From positions 1,725 to 30,738 of the forward strand of contig NW_003112477.1 in assembly GCF_000003605.2 (NCBI RefSeq): a stretch of 29,014 nt of DNA, written 5' to 3'. Position 1 is the first letter of the stretch. The number at the start of each line of letters is the position of its first letter. A program made the translations under genes and the position numbers. This DNA is from Saccoglossus kowalevskii (taxonomy: Eukaryota > Hemichordata > Enteropneusta > Harrimaniidae). Below the pieces are notes generated by a model that was not told where the DNA came from, did no database searches, and saw only the letters and a program-made list of their open reading frames with translations. Below are positions 21,242-29,014 of this stretch, piece by piece.

Positions 21242-21979
21242 ATGAACGATCCATAATAAGTGGTCTGCGTTGAAGCTGGAATGTCAATTATCCTAAATAA
21301 ACACAGGAACTTTGTATTGGGAACTCCGAATTAAAGCCAGTTCAAGTTTAAAACGTGTGAAATAATGCCGTGCTCGGCTGGTTTGAAACGTAACTGCCAC
21401 ACGCGCGAATGAACGTAGATATGCAAATGAGGCTTTGGCGACCTCACACATGCTCTAATTCGCAACACTGCACTCACGCACACGCTCCATTCATACTCGG
21501 GCGTTATGCAAATAACGCTCCTAACATTGTTTCAGGTGTTAAGTGGGTAGCGTGGGTCTTGCCTTACTGGCTTACCGGATACAAGATTGGTGTTTCTCTG
21601 CACCACGAGATTGTGTGTTATAATATATCTCCATCGTATTTGACAACATTTAAAGTTTTTTTGCGTTCTCAGCAATTCGTTAGGTATGTGTCTTACCTTT
21701 TTTTTCTTGGGGCTATATTCGGAAATACAATCGTTAATGGTCTTAGTACCGATGGTGTTAGAGGTCAAACATCTTAAATCATGGGGTGGTTGGGAGAATG
21801 TGACCGGTGTAATTTTGCTTTCTTGTTGTCTTATCACTAAATTTTTATTTTTCTTGAATGTGCCAACATCTTTTCCCTGCAACACTTTGAATTCAATTTA
21901 TTTTCTCTTACTAGTATTTGTTTTAAACAAATATTCCGGCCACTCCCATGATGACCGCCCCATATTCGGTACCCCCGTG

Positions 21980-21989
21980 ATTGAAATGA
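21980..21989. repeat. Left target-site duplication of the fold-back element
   Basis: attgaaatga, identical to 22648-22657 on the other side of the element. Confidence 0.7.
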
Positions 21990-22647
21990 TTCACAGTCAA
22001 TTCGTCCCAATTCACTTTCGTCCCACAAGTCGATTCGTCACAATTCACATTCGTCCCACGAGTCGATTCGTCCCAATTCACATTCGTCCCAATTCACATT
22101 CGTCCATTTTTTAAATTTTTAGTCAGCATTACGATCTTGAACAGGGTCAATTTTTATGCCAACTGTTACTGACACGCTAACTAATAACTCCACGTTGCGT
22201 GAACGGTGTATTTGTATTTATTAACTAATAATTCTACGTTGCACGTAAGGTGTATTTGTATTTATTAACTAATAACTCTACGTTGCACGTAAGGTGTATT
22301 TGTATTTATTAACTAATAACTCAGCGTTGTACGTAAGGTGTATTTGTATATAACGTCGGCAAAAACAAAATGGCGCAACGAACAATTACGCATGCCAGTG
22401 CATGACATTTACGTGAACAGTTCGTTGTTTGGATGTGTTTGTGCTTATTTGGCGAGTTAGTAGTGGGCTAACCTTAAATCTGACGAATCGACTTGTGGGA
22501 CGAATCGACTTTGGGACGAATCAACTTGTGGGACGAATCGACTTTGGGACGAATTAACTTGTGGGACGAATCGACTTTGGGACGAATCGACTTGTGGGAC
22601 GAATCGACTTGGGACGAATGTGATTTGGGACGAATCGACCGTCCTGC
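21990..22647. mobile_element. Fold-back element with tandem-repeat arms and 10-bp flanking duplication
   Basis: The left arm (about 21996-22105) is built of ttcgtcccaattcaca and acaagtcgattcgtccc units. The right arm (about 22481-22641) holds the complementary gggacgaatcgactt units, roughly 16-17 bp each. The arms therefore form a long inverted repeat made of tandem repeats. Outer ends match imperfectly (agtcaattcgtccc against ggtcgattcgtccc). A perfect 10-bp direct repeat, attgaaatga, flanks both sides, as expected of a target-site duplication. The centre holds a 44-bp tandem repeat and no transposase frame. Drosophila FB-type elements have this arm architecture, and 9-10-bp duplications fit Mutator-like transposases; superfamily assignment is inference. 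Frames here that read as RPTSRFVPIH or DSSHKSIRPKV repeats are by-products. Confidence 0.8.
22179..22354. repeat. 44-bp tandem repeat, 4 copies, inside the fold-back element
   Basis: Four units starting aactaataactc and containing acgttgcacgtaagg and tgtatttgtatttatt. The outer two are the most diverged. Confidence 0.93.
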
Positions 22648-22657
22648 ATTGAAATGA
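22648..22657. repeat. Right target-site duplication of the fold-back element
   Basis: attgaaatga, matching 21980-21989. Confidence 0.7.
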
Positions 22658-24668
22658 ACATTATTATTATTACGCAAGATATCACAACATGGTCTACATT
22701 TTGTTATTATGTGTGAAATATAATTGTGCGACACGTGTACTAAGCTGAACAGGAAGCTTGCGAGCTACTGTGTAACAGAACGTAAAGGAAAAATTACCGT
22801 AGCTACCGTTACTAGGTGCTAGCATGGAGTCCCTTTCTAGATCCATGGTGCCAGTAAGGGAATAGTTCCCCGTCCCTAATCTAAACCCTAATCTTAACAA
22901 TCCAGCCCAAATGTGTATATGCCCCCCCCCCCGATAACTATACATTGCCATGGGGAGCATATACAATCAAAATGGAGGCACCGGAGAGGGAGGGTCAGGA
23001 TATTAGTTATGGGCGAGAGGCCTTAAAAAACCGGGTCAAAATAATGGTCCTGTTCCAAAGTACGTGTACACCACACCCAGGTATGAGTCAGAGTAGACGT
23101 TGTTAAAAATCTCAATGAAAGTGATTTTACGACTCACCATGGAAACTTTATTTTATCTTTAAATTTAGTTAACTTCAAATACTATAGTAGTGCACAGTCC
23201 CTCTATAGAGAATATGTATACTTGTAGTATATTTATTGACACAATACTGACTTAGGGAAGTACAGCAGTAAGGTCACTAAAAGTACAGAACAGAGAAAAA
23301 TATAAGGGCAATTAAGTAAAAAAATTCCACAACAATAAAAAATTACCTAAAAAACTAACTAAAAATTATAAGAAAAAAATGACATCGCAATTAAAAATCT
23401 AAAAAAGTGTAAGAGTGCATGTAATATACTATAGTATTTGCATATGTATTTGTATATCTATATACACGACAATGTTTTCCCGTGTCTGGAGCATGATGTC
23501 AATTGCCTACAATATCAGGCTACAATATTAGCTCACAACTTCATCAAGAAGGCATTGATAAATGTACAGTTTTTATGCCTTGGCTTTAACGAAAGTATAA
23601 GCTTAATACACTATAAACGAATACAGGTGATTACAATTTGAAATACTGCCAAAATTGAAGGGAAAAATATGATGGTATCATGACACACATTTTAGCTGCA
23701 TGGTTGCCATGGTGTTGCTGACTTATAGTCACATTATTTGTGTATGTATTTGGCCAATGCTATATTCTATATGCCAATGAAACGTGTGCCACTTTTTTGA
23801 AAGTTCAAAATAAATCTGTACATATTTTCTTGGTTAATTTATGACCTTCAGCCAAATCAAATATTACTTTATGTTTGTTCGCAAACACTTGTGTTGATGG
23901 TACCCACCACAGTCCCTCAATACTGTGGTACCTACATCCTCATTCTTTGTTATGTGAGTTTCTCACCTGTGTCAATCCACGTCACTACGTAAAGAACACT
24001 GTGAATATTTGTGGAAAGTGTTTTTGACTTTCATGTGTACATGGGCATACCGTTTCATGTACGTCAGTTTGTCTAATTATCGAATAATGATTTACATGTT
24101 CAAGTTACCTGTGACAAGAACATATCTCTATCTCAACAAATTATATATAATTGCATTTTTATTACTATGTACTTGTATATAAATATACTAGTATTCGGTG
24201 ATGTTACGTTCCCTTATTTATATAAACCTTCTACATCTCTAGTGCCCCCCCCCCCCACAGTACTAAATAACGTCGGCTAAAAGACGGGCTAGGAACAAGT
24301 CCCTATTTTTATAATATTAGTTATACGCCGTGACCAATGCATAAAGTGTAAATAAGTTTGTAAGAAATCCCGAATTTCTAAACGCCCGACTGCATGATAC
24401 CAGGGATGATGAGTACCACGTGACCCGGTAAACGCATATCAGTACGATATGTCGATTGAGGTTATACTACTACTAAGTATATTATATATATATACGTCAG
24501 AGGTCTAGTCAGATCGAATTCAGTCAAATTTACTACTATTGTGGTCTTGAAACTTGTATGTGATATAATTGATGATATGGATTTGCGCCCATTGTTGGGT
24601 AAAAAGTACTTGCCATGACTCTTCCTTGTTTTAAATTACTGCGACCACAGTATGACATGTATCTACAA
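22658..24668. other. Intergenic with poly-C tracts and simple hairpins
   Basis: No supportable gene. It has C-homopolymers at about 22922-22932 and 24244-24257. An imperfect inverted repeat at 22915-22964 (gtatatgcccc / ggggagcatatac) surrounds the first. Four telomere-like hexamers (ccctaa tctaaa ccctaa tcttaa) sit at 22874-22897. A TA microsatellite lies near 24481-24495. Confidence 0.45.
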
Positions 24669-24841
24669 TTAAAGCGGGAAAGTCGTCACCTGCGAATGCG
24701 TCAAATGGCCATAGCGTGTCATTGTTTACAAACAAACGTCTACCCATGAGCCTTTGCGTTTTACCATGTGTTGTATCGTCGCTTGGGACTCAATTCCCGC
24801 GCGTGCGCAGGTGACGACCCCCCCCCCCGCCCGCGCTTTAA
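24669..24841. mobile_element. TTAA-flanked inverted-repeat element (piggyBac-type MITE candidate)
   Basis: Both ends are TTAA (24669-24672 and 24838-24841). Inward from the left the sequence is agcgggaaagtcgtcacctg. The right end read inward on the other strand is agcgcgggcgggg, then a G-run, then gtcgtcacctgcg. The inverted repeats are about 30 bp apart from the C/G homopolymer insertion on the right, and the core gtcgtcacctgcg is exact. No transposase is encoded. TTAA target sites are characteristic of the piggyBac superfamily. It lies about 240 bp upstream of the second ST8Sia start codon. Confidence 0.65.
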
Positions 24842-25032
24842 ATAATAATCCAAAGATCCCAGTTATATCAATGCAATGGTATCACCCCGATTGTCAATGT
24901 CATAACATGCTTTTCATACTCAGGAAAACCTTTAGTGACACATACATAGTAGTTTACACAACCACTATAAACAACCACGACTCACTACTTTTAGTAACAG
25001 GTACAACAATAATGTAATATTTCAGTTTTATT

Positions 25033-25044
25033 CCTTTTTTGCAG
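25033..25044 (+). promoter_or_regulatory. Probable splice acceptor upstream of ST8Sia copy 2
   Basis: A pyrimidine-rich tract ending ccttttttgcag precedes the start codon by 40 bases. It suggests an untranslated upstream exon joined to the single coding exon. The frame stays open upstream of the ATG to here, consistent with a short leader. The donor cannot be placed. Confidence 0.45.
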
Positions 25045-25084
25045 ATTGTTGATAAATCCTGTAACGTCGCCATATCCGTGGACT

Positions 25085-26545
25085 ATGAAGCGAACTCGTT
25101 GCTGTGCTGACTTTGGGAAGCCGCTCATTTTGTTTGTATTGGTTTGCTTTCTGTGTACGGTATTCAGCGTATATGCAAATTTTCGCCTACTTCCCCGTGG
25201 TAAAAGGTGTTACGTAGAGGGCAGTCATATTGCAGCGGAAAGGAATAATAATATCAATGCCATGTTCGTGAACACAGAAGTTATACTGCGATATGACAAT
25301 TTATCAAAACTGTTACACCACGACCCAGATAATTTTACCCATGAACAGAAAATACTAGGTAATACTTCTACACCAGCCGACAATAGCAAAGAATTAACAA
25401 GCTTTACGAACGTCACAGCTGCTTTCAACGCAAGTCTAGTCAAAAGCAACAGCTCAAAAGTATCCGACAAGGTATCCAAGGCCGGTGTACATGCCGTTGT
25501 TGTCAAAAAGGCGCCAATCAACAACAACAATAAAAACACAGTGAAATCTAAACCGAAACCAAAGCCTAAACCAAAAAAGAAAAGCCGAATTGTCTATGTG
25601 AAAAAGAAGATAGTTCGAAAACGGAAACCGACAGTAAATCAAGCGAATCTTCAACAAGATTTAAAAGACACAGTTTCGAAACTACAGAACTGGAATCGAA
25701 ATATATCGGCAACTATGGCGATAAGAAACAAACTTAACCGTCATTTAAATAAAACTGATTTTATATGTACTCAAGAAAACACTCACATTGGCACAAAGTA
25801 TTATGATACAATGTCCCACAAATTCATACTCATCAACCAATCGCATCTGCAATTGTTGCCAAAGACCTCAGCCTTCTCTTCAAAAACTGCATTTAAAACG
25901 TGTGCTATTGTAGGAAATGGTGGTATTTTACGAAATAGTGGATGTGGTGATGAAATTGACCGATTTGATTTTGTCATGAGGTCAAACTTGCAACCAATCA
26001 GAGGGTTTACGGCCGACGCTGGAAGTAAAGCCAGTTTTACAAGCATATCCCAGTCTTTGATGACCAGATACAGAGTTTACAAAAATGAAAAATATGTGAG
26101 AAATTTTACTAATTTGAATACTACTAAATTGTTAAAGGACTTGGAAGAATATAAAGGTTATCTTTTGTGGATTCCTAACAGCAAAGTTAGTAATTTGGCT
26201 TTCCAGGTCGCCGAACTCTTGAAAGAAAGGACTTCTCTGAAAGTTTTATTATTCAATGCGGAACACTCACATAAAATCCAGAGTTTCTGGGGCTTAACTA
26301 AGAGAGGTCTTTCAACTGGAATGACCCTTTTGAGTATTGGTTTTTCATTGTGTGAGGAAATACATTTATATGGATTCTGGCCATTTCCAATAAATTACGA
26401 GGGCAACCCACTTCCAATGCATTATACCGATGACATCGCTTGGTCCACGTACAATAAATACCATGATTATCCAGCGGAATTCTCTCTCTTAACTGGCTTG
26501 CATCGACAAGGTCTTCTTAAAATACACACTGGAAAATGCCATTGA
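25085..26545 (+). CDS. Alpha-2,8-sialyltransferase, ST8Sia family (copy 2)
   Basis: Paralogue of the gene at 13753-15228, 486 residues, with the same predicted activity and Golgi type II topology. The anchor is at about 13-31 (CFLCTVFSVYA). The stem is rich in Asn/Ser/Thr and ends in a Lys-Pro run and a Lys/Arg-rich segment (about 153-183: KPKPKPKPKKK, then KKKIVRKRK). Sialylmotif L starts at Cys273, motif S at Gly408, motif III at His446 and motif VS is His460 to Glu465 (HDYPAE). Cys273/Cys423 and Cys287/Cys485 fit the ST8Sia disulfide pairs. From motif L to the end I count about 19 differences in roughly 214 residues versus copy 1, while the stems barely align. The ATG at 25085 is chosen because the anchor follows it directly; earlier in-frame codons are not ATG. 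A polyA signal follows 160 bases after the stop. Confidence 0.94.
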   Translation: MKRTRCCADFGKPLILFVLVCFLCTVFSVYANFRLLPRGKRCYVEGSHIAAERNNNINAMFVNTEVILRYDNLSKLLHHDPDNFTHEQKILGNTSTPADNSKELTSFTNVTAAFNASLVKSNSSKVSDKVSKAGVHAVVVKKAPINNNNKNTVKSKPKPKPKPKKKSRIVYVKKKIVRKRKPTVNQANLQQDLKDTVSKLQNWNRNISATMAIRNKLNRHLNKTDFICTQENTHIGTKYYDTMSHKFILINQSHLQLLPKTSAFSSKTAFKTCAIVGNGGILRNSGCGDEIDRFDFVMRSNLQPIRGFTADAGSKASFTSISQSLMTRYRVYKNEKYVRNFTNLNTTKLLKDLEEYKGYLLWIPNSKVSNLAFQVAELLKERTSLKVLLFNAEHSHKIQSFWGLTKRGLSTGMTLLSIGFSLCEEIHLYGFWPFPINYEGNPLPMHYTDDIAWSTYNKYHDYPAEFSLLTGLHRQGLLKIHTGKCH

Positions 26546-26705
26546 GAGGCACGACTTTGAACGCAATCAATTCCATTCGGCTTAAATTATTTCCTCGAGG
26601 CTTCAATTGTTGACAATCATAATCCATTCGATGCGCGTTTTATATGCGAGAATGCTCATCTACGAGCAATTTTTATTCTAATTATTGTTCTTTTGGTTAT
26701 ATTAC

Positions 26706-26711
26706 AATAAA
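26706..26711 (+). terminator. PolyA signal of ST8Sia copy 2
   Basis: aataaa about 160 bases after the stop codon, the first in this 3' flank and at a normal distance for a short 3' UTR. Confidence 0.6.
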
Positions 26712-26789
26712 CTTACTGAAGATTTTAAAAAACGTGTTTTCATACAAGGCGTCGTGTATTATTATATGCCACTCGTAATAAACACTCTC

Positions 26790-26874
26790 CTATCTGCTAG
26801 GTATTTTCAGCGTGGAGGGTGTGTCAGATGTTTCATTGCACGGAGTGGCCCACGCTGAATACATTAAGAGATAG
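26790..26874 (+). ncRNA. Precursor-like hairpin (microRNA or short MITE candidate)
   Basis: The arms ctatctgctaggtatttt-cagcgtgg and ccacgctgaatacattaagagatag pair over about 20 of 25 positions. They include an unbroken 10-bp block (26806-26815 with 26850-26859) and a loop of about 34 bases that has further short pairing. The 85-base total fits an animal microRNA precursor, but short inverted-repeat elements look similar. It lies about 80 bases after the polyA signal of the second ST8Sia gene. Confidence 0.3.
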
Positions 26875-27177
26875 CTACACTGCGAAATGGCTTATTACGG
26901 AATACTTTTGTTTCCATAGCAATGTATAATCACTTAAATAATAATTGTAGTGTTTCACGCTAGAACCACTGCAAAGTATGTTTTTTTTTCAAAATACCAC
27001 AGATGAGATACATACTAGTAATGCGTTTTTAAAGGAACTTTGGAAACGCAATTTGACAAAATCAATTCAGAAATTAAGTAATGTGTAAATATCAGTGTGG
27101 GACAGGTAAATGTAATTCAGCTTGGAGAACTTGTGTAGATCGAAACTCTAGGAATATTTTTGTAAACATAATGTCAA

Positions 27178-27211
27178 ACCATGGAGGTAATTTTCCTATT
27201 ACCTCCATGGT
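27178..27211. repeat. Perfect 14-bp-arm hairpin
   Basis: accatggaggtaat and attacctccatggt enclose a six-base loop with no mismatch. The hexamer tcaaac occurs at the left edge (27174-27179) and directly after (27211-27216), so it could be a tiny insertion with a duplicated target. Confidence 0.7.
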
Positions 27212-27279
27212 CAAACAGACAAGTCAAATTACCGGGAACTTCATTTAAATGGGAACTTGCCCTGTCAGCGCAAGAATCA

Positions 27280-28060
27280 AAGCAAAAATGGTCGCCGAAC
27301 TGATTTATAAGACTGCCATTTTGAATACAGATTGATATTTCGGGAAATCTCTATCTTTATGTGTTCGCATGTAACATGTTAGCTATGAAGTTCACTTGGT
27401 TTGGTAAAGTGGTTGTATACCAGTTTATCTTTACTTTATCTGTTACCTTACTGGGTATTATACCAAGCAATTGAATTACATAGTCCCCGTGAGTCCTCAA
27501 CTTTAATAAATATATTAAATATGGTTCCAAAACTACATTCACTAAAACAAAATGGCTACCGGTCGGCCATTTTGAGGCGGATATCGCAAACAAACTGAAG
27601 TGCATGAATGTCCCATAAGGTTCGATGTACATATCACGTTTAACGTCACCTGTGCATCGGGGACATCTCACATTGTCAAATGCTCGTACAAAGTTTGCAC
27701 GAAATCCGGCTATGGACTGGCAGAAATGCTTGATTTTGAAGATTAGTTGACATTAAAATGGCCGTCATTCGGCCATCTTGAAAAGAATTGTTAAATGAAT
27801 ACATGTGCATATCTAAAGTTTGAATATGTTTCGTCAGGGAATTTCCGAGATGTAGCCCTGGAATCAACTTTGTTTAAACAAGACAGCTATTTATCTGATC
27901 TAAAAAACAAAATGACTTGCATCCAGGTTCCATGATGTCTGATGTTTGTACCAAGTTTAAACAAAAATCCGTCCATACAGAACTGAGATCCGGTTCCGGA
28001 ATGTCAGAAATGCTTGATTTCCATGGTTTTTTTAACATAACATATAGAAAAAACAGTCTC
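27280..28060. repeat. Degenerate dispersed repeat family with AAAATGGC...GCCATTTTG dyads
   Basis: Units recur at irregular 150-285-bp intervals. The 16-mer cagaaatgcttgattt occurs at 27721 and 28005. A gtac(a/c)aagttt ... aatccg block occurs at 27686 and 27948. The dyad aaaatggc...gccattttg occurs near 27286-27323, 27550-27575 and 27754-27780. The GCCATNTTG halves match the YY1 core, which may be incidental. No protein frame spans it convincingly. Confidence 0.5.
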
Positions 28061-29014
28061 GTATTGGAAAGCATGTTCCGGGAAGGAGAGGTATCGAGGT
28101 GGCGTGGCGTGGTGAGTAGATTTCCTCCCCAGGACGCCGTATTGCGCGTCGGTACCGAGAGAGAGACGGTGAATATGGTGTCGAGCGACCAACATAGTAA
28201 ACCAAACATAGAACTCGCAATACTGGTGCAGACGACTATGATCGAACAACCATGTAAAATAAATGGCGGGACTTTGGTGTTGTACATTTAGCACAGAAAT
28301 AAAAGACACGCTCACAGTTGGACAACCAATCAATTTATTATTGGTCACGATGTACCACGGATCATCTGCACGTCATTTGTAAACACCACATACACGATGT
28401 GCCGCCATCCAATGGCGGGATGAGCGGCTTCCTTTGTGCAGAATCAGCGTCAACTTCATGAGAGAAACATGACGCGCTTGCTAACCAAGACCGTCTGGTG
28501 GCGCCGTACTATTTCATCAATAACCAAATATACTATTATCCTGTTACCGAATATGGACATTTGTTTATTTGGAGTAATTTCCAATTCTACGCTAGGTCCT
28601 TAGTAATTAATGATTCCACGTATTTATTTGGCAGTTATTTGACAGACGTAAAATGCCATAATGTTAATTCGCGGAAATTTAAACACACTGATACTGATAA
28701 TGAATTAAAATTTTGCCAAAAAATACTAAATTTGCTATTCCATGGAAATAATTGAAATCAACATATTTGGCAATATATTAAGTTTTACGTCGCATGCACG
28801 CGATTAAAATATCATATAAAATAGGCCTAATATACTAATGTTGTATTTATTTAATTGTAAGAACGAGTTTACATCCTGGAATGACCACGATGTACCACGG
28901 ATCAGACACGCTGTCCATTGAGCTATCTGGAACGGGATGTTCGTCATTGAATATTAGAAATGAATATTCATCATGAAAATCATCAGTATGCAGATCTCGC
29001 GTATGGGGTACACT
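28061..29014. other. Mixed intergenic, possible SINE-like remnants
   Basis: The 19-mer cacgatgtaccacggatca occurs at 28346-28364 and 28886-28904, exactly 540 bp apart. On the minus strand after the second copy, tagctcaatggacagcg (about 28917-28933) resembles a tRNA A box; a B box is not convincing. Overlapping frames at 27874-28291 and an 85-codon frame at 28498-28755 (no ATG at its start) have no recognised domain. Confidence 0.35.

Larger units (their letters stand above)
19891..21989. other. Intergenic, no gene supported
   Basis: AT-rich, with an A-homopolymer at about 20097-20109 that could be a retroelement tail and an aataaa near 20698. A hairpin lies at 21214-21241. Open frames at 21409-21777 and the overlapping 21686-22114 have no recognised domain, and the latter runs into the fold-back element. 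Confidence 0.45.

Noticed and set aside
21409-21885. 122-codon plus frame and 117-codon minus frame
   Set aside because: They overlap each other on opposite strands, lack motifs and stop at the edge of repeat DNA.
22474-22734. Minus-strand frame with DSSHKSIRPKV-type repeats
   Set aside because: It is the right arm of the fold-back element read through, with its mirror in the left arm; no start context or homology.
22874-22897. Telomere-like ccctaa hexamers
   Set aside because: Only four degenerate units inside ordinary sequence; too short to claim an interstitial telomere.
24754-25017. 87-codon plus frame upstream of ST8Sia copy 2
   Set aside because: It starts inside the TTAA element without a clear ATG and has no motif; probably chance.
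27874-28291. Overlapping open frames on both strands of 124-137 codons
   Set aside because: Neither shows a recognisable domain, both overlap the degenerate repeat cluster, and the plus-strand one lacks an ATG start.

Overview
The window is eukaryotic, AT-rich animal DNA, mostly non-coding and full of tandem repeats and small non-autonomous mobile elements. Only two intact genes are clear. Both encode type II Golgi membrane sialyltransferases of the ST8Sia (alpha-2,8-sialyltransferase, GT29) family, at 13753-15228 and 25085-26545 on the + strand. Their catalytic regions are uninterrupted. ST8Sia genes, the frequency of minisatellites and MITE-like elements, and the base composition suggest a marine invertebrate, most likely a non-vertebrate deuterostome (hemichordate, cephalochordate or echinoderm type). 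The species cannot be fixed from this sequence, and a lophotrochozoan is not excluded.

Layout. 1-509 is a 21-bp minisatellite that runs off the left edge. 902-1424 is a candidate MITE. 1777-2216 is a 48-bp minisatellite that creates false open frames on both strands. 2217-11340 is largely gene-free but holds a 144-bp fold-back hairpin (5186-5329), a poly-T and degenerate-repeat patch (about 8113-8310) and scattered palindromes. 11341-12842 is a CpG-rich patch followed by coding-like, frame-broken fragments that may be a decayed multi-exon gene. 12870-13662 is a 37-bp array passing into a 94-bp higher-order array that ends about 90 bp before the first ST8Sia start codon.

After the first ST8Sia gene come a CpG-rich patch with a TCTCGCGAGA motif, a 34-bp array (16014-16710), a 50-N assembly gap (17574-17623), a young 33-bp triplet repeat (18365-18474) and a frameshifted gene, probably derived from a mobile element (18735-19890). 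21990-22647 is a fold-back element with arms built of tandem repeats, flanked by a perfect 10-bp direct repeat. 24669-24841 is a short TTAA-flanked inverted-repeat element just upstream of the second ST8Sia gene. Downstream lie a polyA signal, a precursor-like hairpin (26790-26874), a perfect 14-bp-arm hairpin (27178-27211) and a degenerate dispersed repeat family (27280-28060).

The two ST8Sia copies form the functional unit. Their sialylmotif-containing domains are about 91% identical at protein level and nearly identical at silent sites, while the stem regions barely align. That pattern suggests tandem duplication with gene conversion of the catalytic half, or fast stem divergence. Both stems carry a strongly basic segment ahead of the catalytic domain.
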